59,168 bases of DNA. Source: Paenibacillus prosopidis. GTDB taxonomy: Bacteria > Bacillota > Bacilli > Paenibacillales > Paenibacillaceae. The notes under the pieces were generated by a model. That model was not told the origin of the DNA. It saw nothing but the letters and a program-made list of their open reading frames with translations, and made no database searches. The position numbers were made by a program, and so were the translations under genes. How positions within the stretch are numbered: the stretch's first letter is position 1; each line of letters begins with the position of its first letter. The DNA lies in contig NZ_QPJD01000004.1 of NCBI RefSeq assembly GCF_003337375.1, forward strand, positions 372,628 through 431,795, in the 5' to 3' direction. This document shows, one piece after another, positions 16,354 through 24,285 of the stretch.

Positions 16354-19257
16354 TTATTTATTTCCTGACTGATCATGGGGGACCGTAATGGAGACAGATG
16401 TTTCCGTAACATTCCCTGCACCATCTGCGGCTCTATAGTTAATCGTATAAACAAGAGTCTCCGTACCCTTGGCTTTTTTGGCCAGCAGCATGAATTCCGT
16501 ATCGAATGTGCCGAAATCGGCCTGTTGTACCATGGATTCGTAGCTGTCGACGGCTACGCTCGGCGTAATGGACAGCAATTCCACCTGAGACAGCTCATCC
16601 CCGGTTTCAACGGCAGCCGTTACCTTAACCAGACGGTTGTCGGCCGGCCACAATGTTTCCTTGTCCAGGACAACATTCAGGGTAGGAGCAGCCGTATCAA
16701 TGATCAAGCTTCTGTACGCCCACTCCGACCAGGCGCCCCGATTGTCCTTCAATCGAACCCTGATCGACCAATCTCCGTCCGCCAATCCATCCAATGTGTA
16801 TGAACTGGATGTGCCAGCCCGTTCACCGCTGTCCACGTCAACCGTCTCCCAACCGTTGCTGGAGGCTTGAACCTGATAGGCGGCTTGTACATCCGCATCG
16901 TCGGCGTCAAGGAATGTCCAGTCAAGCTGCGGACCGTTCAGATTGATCGCCTGGCCATCCTCATACGAGGTGATCGAGACGTCTGGAACCGAATTCGATT
17001 CGGACAACAGCGCAACCAAGAAGGTCAGGGGCGAATTGTAATTCAAGGCTTGCTCATTGGTTTCCCAGTCGATGGAGGAACCGTTGTAAGCCTTGGCGCT
17101 GAAGGTATAGCGTCCGTTGTTATTCGGACCGCCAGGCATATAACCGCTCGGCATCTCCAAGAGATAGTCGCCATTGTAAACTTCATGGATGGTGTTAGTC
17201 ACCCGGCGCTCTCCGTGCCCGGTAATATAGCTTATCTGCAGCGGGTTTGTCCCAAGCAGATAGTTCAGATTGCCGCTTGCTACATTTCGGTCATCTTCAT
17301 TATACAATCCCAGAAGGCGGCTGCCGATCGCGAGACCAACCGGAATGCCGGCATTATTAGAGTTCGCTCCCCAATAAAATCCATCCAGGGTGGAGTTCCC
17401 CCACACCGATTTATTCCTATTGGCATTGATGATAATGTCACGCCATTGTACAAATTTATCGGTAAACCATGTCTTCACTTCGGCGTTCGGCTGCTCCCCC
17501 ATCATGTAATGGTAGAATCCCATCCTATGCAAGGAGCCGATATTGTGCGAGAAAGTTTCACTTTCGAAAATTTCAGCATGCTCCAAGTAATGAGCGACGA
17601 CGTAATCGTTAAACACTCGCTCTCCGGTTGCCCGGTACAGCGTCGCTGCAGCATAGAAGCGGTCGTTCACATCGCTGGTGGAGAAGTATGGACCATCCGG
17701 CTGCGGGATGAATTCCGGATGCTGCTCCAGATACTCCCATCCGCGGAGAGCCGCTGACTTTAACGTTTCGGCATACGCCTCCAGCCCCGGAACATCCTTC
17801 ATGACGATATACGCATGAGCCAGAGCGCCAACTGCAGCGCCGGTGTGGAATGTCGGTATGAGTCTATTGCTTGCCGTTCCATCCATGATATAGCGACCAG
17901 GTGAATGATCCCTAATGATGAAAGCATAGAAGCCCCCTGTGGCCTCATCCTGCATTTTGAGAATAAAATCCGTTTCAACCTTGATCTCGTCCAGCAAATC
18001 CGGGATGCCGTTTCCGCTTTCCGGGATATTCAACGAATGGTCCTGGAATTGGCTCGGAAAGCTCTCGTATGCCCAGAGGAGATCAGAGATGGCTGTCGCT
18101 CCCACTGTGACATATTTTCCCAAGTCGCCGGCATCCCACCATCCGCCGGAAACATCCTTCGTGATCGTCGGATCGGACTGGAACGGAAGGTTGTGGTCTT
18201 CCTTGCGATCGCCGGTCCTGGCGAAGATCCCTGCGTGTTCCGCTAACAGATCCTCATTGGCGCGCTGGAAGTAAAAGAACTTCTGCACATCTTTCAAAAG
18301 AGTGCTGTAAATGCTGCCATCGCCGATCTGGAAGGCAACGGAAGGTTCAGCGACCCCATCCACAGTCAGCACATATTCGCCCGGTTCGTTCAGACCGGTG
18401 AAGTCCGCCTTCAGCACCTTCTCCCCGGAGGAAGCATCATAGGCTGCGACCAAGGACAACGCGCCGGAGTAAGCGATGCTCATATCCGATGCCTTTCTCA
18501 CTTGAAAAGGTGTGCCGGGAACAGCGGTCAACTCGTCGTAATAGCCGCTCACCAAAGCGTATTTCTCGCCATTAACGATATAACCGACCTGATTCACCTT
18601 GATCGGAGCAAAGCTTGCCGCCTTATCCGGCGATTTGATGACAATATTGCTGATCCAGAACGTTTTCGGATTGTTATCCCCGGTGAAGTTCAGCATCTGC
18701 ACACTGGAACTACTGAAAATGCTGTTGGAATCAAAGATATCCTTCAGCGGAACAGAATAATGTTTCCATTCGGTCGTAAGTTCCTCTCCTAACGGAATCG
18801 ATGCAGTCACAGAGGTTTGATGCGGAGTCGTGTCATTATCCTTGTAAAACTCACCGTCGACCTGCCTTTCCGTGACGACATCAACAAATCCCACAGAGAA
18901 GGTTTCGCCGCCAACCGCTCCGACCGCATCGAACTCTAATATGCCATTTTCGTAAGGGCTTATATCCAACGTCTGCCAACCGTTCAGGATATAATTGGCT
19001 CCCCAAAAGCTGTCGACAGCGATTTTCCTCGCTGCCTGGCCCAGATACGTTTCATTCGTTGTCTGGCTGCCGTAATTCCATGCAAAATCATTGATTGCGA
19101 GTTCCTTCAGCTTGTTCCAGTCCGCGCCTCCGGGAGGCAGAAACGGATCGTTGTCATCAGCTGCAGCGGGAATCGCGCACATCAGCAGAAGCGAAACGGA
19201 TACAGCTAAGGAAATGATTGATTTAGTTAATCCACTCGACTTTTTACTTGTTTTCAT
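16354..19257 (-). CDS. Secreted GH9 glucanase, copy 2, with C-terminal Ig-like domains
   Basis: A 967-residue exported enzyme. A signal peptide (ends CAIPAAAD) is followed by a CBM-like beta-sandwich (about 40-215) and a CelD_N-type Ig domain (about 216-320, IKVNQVGY). The GH9 barrel (about 325-770) has the catalytic pair in GGWWDAGDLGKYV and the acid in TNEQALNYNSP. Two Ig/fibronectin-like domains end the protein (SVPDVSITSYEDGQ, then IDTAAPTLNVVLD). Predicted role: endo-cleavage of beta-1,4-glucan or xyloglucan outside the cell. It is nearly the same as copy 1 up to VALLS after the barrel, where the C-termini become unrelated. Its own promoter, operator (19354) and terminator make it a single-gene unit. 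Confidence 0.93.
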   Translation of the reverse strand: MKTSKKSSGLTKSIISLAVSVSLLLMCAIPAAADDNDPFLPPGGADWNKLKELAINDFAWNYGSQTTNETYLGQAARKIAVDSFWGANYILNGWQTLDISPYENGILEFDAVGAVGGETFSVGFVDVVTERQVDGEFYKDNDTTPHQTSVTASIPLGEELTTEWKHYSVPLKDIFDSNSIFSSSSVQMLNFTGDNNPKTFWISNIVIKSPDKAASFAPIKVNQVGYIVNGEKYALVSGYYDELTAVPGTPFQVRKASDMSIAYSGALSLVAAYDASSGEKVLKADFTGLNEPGEYVLTVDGVAEPSVAFQIGDGSIYSTLLKDVQKFFYFQRANEDLLAEHAGIFARTGDRKEDHNLPFQSDPTITKDVSGGWWDAGDLGKYVTVGATAISDLLWAYESFPSQFQDHSLNIPESGNGIPDLLDEIKVETDFILKMQDEATGGFYAFIIRDHSPGRYIMDGTASNRLIPTFHTGAAVGALAHAYIVMKDVPGLEAYAETLKSAALRGWEYLEQHPEFIPQPDGPYFSTSDVNDRFYAAATLYRATGERVFNDYVVAHYLEHAEIFESETFSHNIGSLHRMGFYHYMMGEQPNAEVKTWFTDKFVQWRDIIINANRNKSVWGNSTLDGFYWGANSNNAGIPVGLAIGSRLLGLYNEDDRNVASGNLNYLLGTNPLQISYITGHGERRVTNTIHEVYNGDYLLEMPSGYMPGGPNNNGRYTFSAKAYNGSSIDWETNEQALNYNSPLTFLVALLSESNSVPDVSITSYEDGQAINLNGPQLDWTFLDADDADVQAAYQVQASSNGWETVDVDSGERAGTSSSYTLDGLADGDWSIRVRLKDNRGAWSEWAYRSLIIDTAAPTLNVVLDKETLWPADNRLVKVTAAVETGDELSQVELLSITPSVAVDSYESMVQQADFGTFDTEFMLLAKKAKGTETLVYTINYRAADGAGNVTETSVSITVPHDQSGNK

Positions 19258-19286
19258 CTAACTAGTCCCCTTCTTTAATATTTTCA

Positions 19287-19300
19287 CGAAAGCGCATACA
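19287..19300. promoter_or_regulatory. Weak cre-like site before GH9 copy 2
   Basis: CGAAAGCGCATACA matches the cre consensus with two deviations. It occupies the same place relative to the start codon as the perfect cre of copy 1, so it looks like a decayed copy. Repression may be looser here. Confidence 0.4.
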
Positions 19301-19334
19301 TACGGCCTTCAAAATGATTATATGACACAGCTTG

Positions 19335-19382
19335 ATTATAAACCTTGATATTTAGGACAAAAAAATAGCACGAAAGAGACAT
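19335..19382 (-). promoter_or_regulatory. Promoter with shared operator, copy 3
   Basis: A TATAAT on the minus strand (19340-19335) lies 13 bp from the block at 19354-19382, whose core is TAGCACGAAAGAGACAT. Spacing equals that at GH9 copy 1, and CCTTGAT and AGG are conserved between them. Confidence 0.62.
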
Positions 19383-19408
19383 ATAAGACCCCAGCGTATT
19401 TTTGGTAT

Positions 19409-19446
19409 AAAAAAAAAGCGGTTAGGAGAAGATAGCTCCTTACCGC
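19409..19446 (-). terminator. Terminator after the esterase unit
   Basis: GCGGTAAGGAG pairs with CTCCTAACCGC (one mismatch) and is followed by nine T on the minus strand. It ends the transcript containing the esterase at 19691-20485. Confidence 0.85.
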
Positions 19447-19473
19447 GTGTTTAATGCAGACTCAATAGGCAGC

Positions 19474-19662
19474 TCATCCACCAGATTGCTGCACCAGAAT
19501 CTCAGCTTTCATTCCCCGCATTCCGTTGTCTTGATATATGCTCTGTACGTATGGGTAAAAGCGGAATCGCTTTTCATAATAAAATTTTTGGCCGTAGATT
19601 GAACCGTCGCAGAAACATAAGAACTCCACCACATGGATACGTTCCCCCTTGTCTTGTTTGCA
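19474..19662 (-). pseudogene. Unrecognised coding remnant downstream of the esterase
   Basis: The 240 bp between esterase and terminator hold a 62-codon open stretch without a start codon. It includes VVEFLCFCDGSIYGQKFYYE, then RFRFYPYVQSIYQ and MKAEILVQQ. A shift near its end would join it to NLVDELPIESALNTR, whose stop lies inside the terminator stem. Composition looks protein-like, but I do not recognise the family. It may be the tail of a deleted gene that once owned this terminator. Confidence 0.3.
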
Positions 19663-19690
19663 ACTTTATGCTATTCAGTGAAGCGTTTCG

Positions 19691-20485
19691 TCATAGAAAA
19701 TATCGTTTTCTTAGCCATGCCTCACAGAGTTCCTGCCAAGCCTTCGCTTCAGGATGACCTTCGGCTAAACCTAGTCCATGTCCGCCGCTTTCAAATACAT
19801 GCAAATCAAAAGGCACCTGATGGCGGCTAAGAGCTCCAGCAAAAAGCAAACTATTTTCAACCGGAACGTTCTCATCATCCGCCGCATGCCAGAGAAACGT
19901 TGGCGGGGTGTCCTCTGTCACTTGCTTTTCCGTGGACAATAAAGCAACAAGCGATTCATCCGGAGAATCGCCAAGCAGATGGTGCATGGACGGTTGATGA
20001 CCATACGCTCCGAATGTGATGACCGGATAACACAAGATTAGCAAATTCGGACGGCTGCCCTGTCTTTCTATCGGATCGGATGACTGGTTATCTCCATTGT
20101 CATACAAAGTGCCTGTTGCGGATGCCAAGTGACCGCCTGCGGATAAGCCCAAAATGCCGACTCGCTCCGGATCGATGTTCCAATCCTTTGCATAATGTCT
20201 TACGGTTCGTACAGCCCGCTGCGCATCATGAAGCGGAATCGGATGTTGATACGGCGATACCCGGTAATTCAGGACGAAAGCGGATATGCCGAGCCCGTTT
20301 AACCACTTGGCAACCGGCTCACCTTCGTGCGCGGCGCGTCTGAGATATCTCCCGCCCGGACATACGATGACTGCAGGGCAAAGGTCTTTTCCATGCACAG
20401 GGTATACACTCAAACTCGGACATCCCTGGTTCTCATCGCCAATGCTTTCTTTGGATGCTCCAGACCATAATTCAATCGTACTCAT
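19691..20485 (-). CDS. Alpha/beta hydrolase, acetylxylan-esterase-like
   Basis: A 264-residue protein without signal peptide, so cytoplasmic. The nucleophile elbow is GLSAGGHLA, the oxyanion loop VCPGGRYLRRAA, the acid lies in ADDENVP and the histidine in SGGHGLG. This is the pattern of BD-FAE/esterase-lipase family enzymes that remove acetyl groups from sugars. It probably deacetylates imported hemicellulose oligosaccharides, judging from its glycosidase neighbours. The upstream GH43 gene is about 220 bp away with a MITE-like element in the gap, so it is unclear whether they share a transcript. Confidence 0.85.
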   Translation of the reverse strand: MSTIELWSGASKESIGDENQGCPSLSVYPVHGKDLCPAVIVCPGGRYLRRAAHEGEPVAKWLNGLGISAFVLNYRVSPYQHPIPLHDAQRAVRTVRHYAKDWNIDPERVGILGLSAGGHLASATGTLYDNGDNQSSDPIERQGSRPNLLILCYPVITFGAYGHQPSMHHLLGDSPDESLVALLSTEKQVTEDTPPTFLWHAADDENVPVENSLLFAGALSRHQVPFDLHVFESGGHGLGLAEGHPEAKAWQELCEAWLRKRYFL

Positions 20486-20534
20486 ATTGCCCCCATCAAG
20501 AAATTAATTGAATGTTGGAGCCCTTAAAGTGCGT

Positions 20535-20701
20535 GTTCAAAAAGTCGACATTTCAGCACCGAGAAGGTTGCGTGAAGGCGAAGAAGGAGGAGCGGAGTTT
20601 AGGCAAACCTAAATGAGCACCAGACTTCAAGCCTGAACGCAAGATTCGATGCAGAGATACTCCCCCGATCTGCTTCGTGATCAAATGGCGGCTTTTTGAA
20701 C
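20535..20701. mobile_element. MITE-like intergenic element
   Basis: 167 bp bounded by 13-bp terminal inverted repeats, GTTCAAAAAGTCG (20535-20547) and CGGCTTTTTGAAC (20689-20701), with one mismatch. It contains no convincing protein. The form (short, non-coding, TIR-bounded, between two minus-strand genes) is that of a miniature transposable or REP-like element. I recall similar sequences between genes in Paenibacillus, but cannot confirm copy number here. Confidence 0.55.
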
Positions 20702-20707
20702 AACCTC

Positions 20708-22147
20708 TTAAAGACTCCTGTATTGAAAGTTTTTGAACATAACCTGCCCTTCCCCGCATGTGTCCAATCCGATTCGCAAGGCTAGGAAGCCTCCCAGCGC
20801 ATTGTGATGGAAGCCAGATGCTTCGAACGAATGCGGAAGTTTCCGCCATGTGCTGCCGTCATGACTATAGAAATAGATTACCTCATGCTCTAAATTGCGC
20901 AATCGCATATGAACACATTTCCCGTTGAATGGAATGCACGGCGCAGGCCATCCGCGAAGTATGCCATAGATCCCCTCTTCAGAAATCCCCATGCCGCTAT
21001 AATACATTTGATTATAGAAGAGAAGGAGTCTTCCCTGGCTGCCCGCTTCAATGGCTACCTCCACGGTAACCTCGTAATTGTGATCTTCCGGCATAAAGAC
21101 AAGCGGCGATACAACCTCTGAAGCCTGGAGAACAATTGCATCTCCCGTAAACGCGTATCGTTCCTTATCATGCTGCTTAAAGAAGCTCCATTGCAGCCCT
21201 AGCCGATCCGATGTGAAGGAATCGGAATGCGGTAAGCCATGCTCGACTGCCGCACCTTCCGGCTTGGCAATCGGTTGATCTGTGGAAATGTCCTCCGGTA
21301 CCCGGAACCAACCGTCTGCCGTCCATTCAATCGGCTCCAGCAACGTTTGCCTGCCTAATGGATAATTATTTTTTTCATAAGCATGGTACAGGATCCACCA
21401 TTCTCCGTTCGGCGTATCGACCAAGGTGCCATGTCCTTTCGAATACCAACGCTCATCGCGGCTTTGGGTGCGAATGACTGGATTGTATGGGGAGTTCTCG
21501 AACGGTCCCCACGGGTTTTTGGAACGCGCGGATATAACCATATGGCTCGTCGGAGGACCGGATGTGCCGCCTTGCGCCGATGTCAGATAGTAATAACCGT
21601 TGCGATAGAATAACTTGGGCGACTCAAGAAACTTCCCTTCCACCACCCATTCATCCGGAAACTCCCATCCGTCATAGACATGAATAGTTTCCCCTTCAAT
21701 CGAAAGACCGTCATTGGAAAGCTTGTTCATATAACCGCCGCCGGTATGCAAATACCGGTTGCCTTCTTGGTCGATCACGTGCCCCGGATCAATCGCTTCC
21801 AAGCCTAACTGGACAGGCTCGCTCCATGGTCCTTCGGGTGCCGTCGCTGTTAGCGCCACGATTTTCCCGTCCACAGGTACATAGATATAATACGTGCCCT
21901 CATACACAATGAAATCCGGCGCCCAGACATCCCCGATATTGTGATCCAGCGCCTTGCCAACCGGACGCCAGTTGACCAAATCCTTCGAATGCCAGATCAA
22001 GAGCCCCGGGGTGAATGTAAAGCTGGAATGCGTCATGTAATAGTCGTTGCCTACTCGCAATACGGAAGGATCGGCATAGTCTCCGGCTAACACCGGATTC
22101 CGATAGGTACCGTTCCCCAAGTCCCCTTTTCTAATATCCTTGGTCAT
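20708..22147 (-). CDS. GH43 glycosidase with C-terminal beta-sandwich
   Basis: A 479-residue cytoplasmic enzyme. The five-bladed GH43 propeller (about 1-300) opens RNPVLAGDYADPSVLRVG with the base aspartate in YADPS. The acid glutamate is probably in GKFLESPKLFYR, and the fold motif VWAPDFIVYEGTYY is present. A C-terminal domain (about 300-479) resembles the DUF1349/GH43_C2-type sandwich. GH43 enzymes release arabinofuranose or xylose. The nearest relative here is the 57073-58635 product. Ribosome site AGGAGGAAGAAG lies just before the ATG. No operator copy was found in the 65 bp before the start. Confidence 0.9.
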   Translation of the reverse strand: MTKDIRKGDLGNGTYRNPVLAGDYADPSVLRVGNDYYMTHSSFTFTPGLLIWHSKDLVNWRPVGKALDHNIGDVWAPDFIVYEGTYYIYVPVDGKIVALTATAPEGPWSEPVQLGLEAIDPGHVIDQEGNRYLHTGGGYMNKLSNDGLSIEGETIHVYDGWEFPDEWVVEGKFLESPKLFYRNGYYYLTSAQGGTSGPPTSHMVISARSKNPWGPFENSPYNPVIRTQSRDERWYSKGHGTLVDTPNGEWWILYHAYEKNNYPLGRQTLLEPIEWTADGWFRVPEDISTDQPIAKPEGAAVEHGLPHSDSFTSDRLGLQWSFFKQHDKERYAFTGDAIVLQASEVVSPLVFMPEDHNYEVTVEVAIEAGSQGRLLLFYNQMYYSGMGISEEGIYGILRGWPAPCIPFNGKCVHMRLRNLEHEVIYFYSHDGSTWRKLPHSFEASGFHHNALGGFLALRIGLDTCGEGQVMFKNFQYRSL

Positions 22148-22212
22148 CTCTTCTTCCTCCTACTGAGTTTGCTAAGCATTATAAAATTCATTAGTTCATT
22201 CTTCATTCCTTA

Positions 22213-22883
22213 TCACACAGCCCTAATGGAATACGTCTCCCCTGCGACCGCCTGAAACTTCACCACCGATGCACCATCGCATTGAGCCAGCACAGAGCCG
22301 TCTGCCCGAGTTACGCGAATGGCGCTCGAAACACCATGCTGAACAGAGCATCCCGCGTCGCTCTCAGTTCGGCTTCGGCAACTGTCCCTCTTTCCAGGCA
22401 ATATCGACCTCGAAACCTCCCGCGCCACGCAAGCCGCGTATAAAGCCAGTCGGCCACGATGCCGGAGGTGCCGGAAGCAGACGGATTTCTCCGCCATGAC
22501 TCTGCACAGCATCTCCACGATACCGGCGGTTCTGCCGAAATTGCCGTCGATCTGGAACGGAGGATGCGCATCGAACAAATTCGGGTAGTACGACTTGGCG
22601 AATAACGTTTACAAATACCGATACGCGTTCTCCGTATCCGCGAGCAGCGCCCAAACGTTAATGATCCAGGCACAGCTCCATCCGGTATGTCCGCCGAACG
22701 ACCATAGCGTATCTTCATTTAATTGAAACAGCTCTTCGTCTGGCCGACCGAATACCATAGCTCCCAACCGTCCGTGGCCCAGAGGCAGAGCTTCGGTCCA
22801 TTCAACCGCTGGCTGTCTTACCATAAACGCATCGGCGATTGTATTTGTTTGCTGTATTCCACGTTATTCAACCTTTCTGCCAT
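22213..22883 (-). pseudogene. GH95 alpha-L-fucosidase, internally deleted and frameshifted
   Basis: The N-terminal piece RQPAVEWTEALPLGHGRLGA...NEDTLWS is joined directly to HTGWSCAWIINVWALL, normally found hundreds of residues later. It then runs on as [14 protein letters not shown] and the C-terminal sandwich. Roughly 500 codons are missing compared with the intact GH95 at 53740-56115. Further damage: a frame change soon after the ATG at 22883 (MAERLNNVEYSKQ...MRLW, stop) and at least two more in the C-terminal part, after MLCRVMAEK and before [10 protein letters not shown]. It lacks the asparagines of the active site, so it is inactive. An operator copy still stands upstream. Confidence 0.88.
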
Positions 22884-22906
22884 ACGAAATACTTCCAATA
22901 ATATAG

Positions 22907-22928
22907 CAAGGCACACCAAGGTGCCTTG
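22907..22928. other. Small hairpin upstream of the GH95 pseudogene
   Basis: CAAGGCAC pairs with GTGCCTTG around a 6-nt loop. It sits where the -10 box should be relative to the operator at 22936, so the promoter may have been replaced. T-runs on either side are too short for a confident terminator. Confidence 0.4.
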
Positions 22929-22935
22929 ATTTTCT

Positions 22936-22963
22936 AGTCATTGAAATAGCACATTAGAGACAT
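22936..22963 (-). promoter_or_regulatory. Shared operator, copy 4, before the GH95 pseudogene
   Basis: Core TAGCACATTAGAGACAT is very close to copy 3 (TAGCACGAAAGAGACAT), and CCTTGATTTT precedes it. No TATAAT remains at the expected distance. The rest of 22964-23102 shows only a short TTCAGA/TCTGAA inverted repeat. Confidence 0.55.
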
Positions 22964-23102
22964 CCTAACTTTCCAGATTATTCAGATTCATTCTGAATCA
23001 GAAATACTTGCAATCGTGTAATGTCAAACTCGGCGCAAAAGAAACCGCCAAAACGAGATTGAGCGGCTGCAAATCTATAAGTGCACAATTCTATATCGTT
23101 TG

Positions 23103-23975
23103 CTACAGTACCACCCTTCGTCCGTTTCCTTCGTGTTGATAAGATTGCCGGCTCAATCTGTAAGCCTTGGGTGATTGCCCATAAGCACGGGTAAACTGAC
23201 GGGTGAAATAATTGCTGTCGTTAAACCCGCATTCGCCGGATATCTCCATAATGGAGAGGTTAGTCTGTTTTAATAGCGTACATGCACGCTCCAATCGGAT
23301 GGTCTGCAGATAAGAAATCGGCGTCGTTTGATAATAGGCTTGGAAGATCCTGTTCAAGTGCCTGACCGAAATGTCAGTTTTGGCTGCGATCTTCTCCATA
23401 GTAAGCGGCTCGTTATAATGATTTCCGATATAGGAGATCACATTCGCCAGATGCATCTGATTTCTCGTCATGCACTTCTCCGTACTGTCATACTGTCTGG
23501 ACAAATAGACCGCAAGCGTCAAAAACTGAGAAATCAGCATTGTCTGATACCCATTAAGCCTACTCTTATGTTCATCGATCATGGCAGAGATCAGCGAGGA
23601 GACATATTCAAAGCTGGGAATTGATAAACTTAGCTTGCTGCTATAGGTATATAAATTTCGATATTCACTTGAAGTCCACAAATCCGGAGCGGCTGACAGC
23701 AGTATATCGGGACGGTACATAATATTGCAAATCTTAAAATTATTGGGATCCTTGTATGCATGGTAGGTCCCTTCGTTCAAGACAAATACATCACCTTTCT
23801 TAATTAAGGTGCTTTCGGTATTGACGATATGCTTAGCATTCCCCTCTAACACAATCACCATCTCGGAGAAGCCGTTATGCTTGTGTAAGTCTGTGTCCTC
23901 GTCGTGCCCGCCGTATTGGATAAAGAATGGGAAAGTCTCGTCCTTCGTAAACCATTCCAAATAAACGATCTTCAA
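23103..23975 (-). CDS. AraC-family transcriptional regulator with cupin sensor
   Basis: A 290-residue cytoplasmic protein. The N-terminal cupin (about 20-100) has DLHKHNGFSEMVIVLEG and a GDVFVLNEGTYHAY strand. The C-terminal double helix-turn-helix (about 185-285) has MEKIAAKTDISVRHLNRIFQ and SGECGFNDSNYFTRQFTRAY. Regulators of this RhaR/AraC shape respond to sugars and activate neighbouring enzyme genes. It is transcribed divergently from the kinase at 24286. It is one of three candidates for binding the shared operator. Confidence 0.9.
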   Translation of the reverse strand: MKIVYLEWFTKDETFPFFIQYGGHDEDTDLHKHNGFSEMVIVLEGNAKHIVNTESTLIKKGDVFVLNEGTYHAYKDPNNFKICNIMYRPDILLSAAPDLWTSSEYRNLYTYSSKLSLSIPSFEYVSSLISAMIDEHKSRLNGYQTMLISQFLTLAVYLSRQYDSTEKCMTRNQMHLANVISYIGNHYNEPLTMEKIAAKTDISVRHLNRIFQAYYQTTPISYLQTIRLERACTLLKQTNLSIMEISGECGFNDSNYFTRQFTRAYGQSPKAYRLSRQSYQHEGNGRRVVL

Positions 23976-24205
23976 AATGTCACCCTCCCCTGAACCCAGC
24001 CTCCCGTTAGGGAATTCTTATAATTAGCCGATCTTTACTCTTCTTTAGAATAGCGGAATAAGCAATCTAGCTAGGAGTGAGAGCTGTTTCGACATTTAGA
24101 ACTTTGGATTGAGGTTATCGAACGAAGTTCTTACCTTGAGCAACCGTTTTCTACCCATTCGGAATCAAAGAAACCGAGTAAAGCTGGTGTAGGAAACCCT
24201 TGTCA

Positions 24206-24235
24206 TTGAACACACACTCAATCTAATGTTATAAT
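24206..24235 (+). promoter_or_regulatory. Sigma-A promoter for the kinase/regulator/binding-protein operon
   Basis: TTGAAC (24206-24211), 18-bp spacer, TATAAT (24230-24235), 50 bp before the kinase ATG. The remaining sequence between the divergent genes (23976-24205) shows no further clear element. Confidence 0.65.
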
Positions 24236-24285
24236 TTAAGACGCTTACAATGAAATGTTCTCCTATGATTCCCGAAAGAGAGTAG

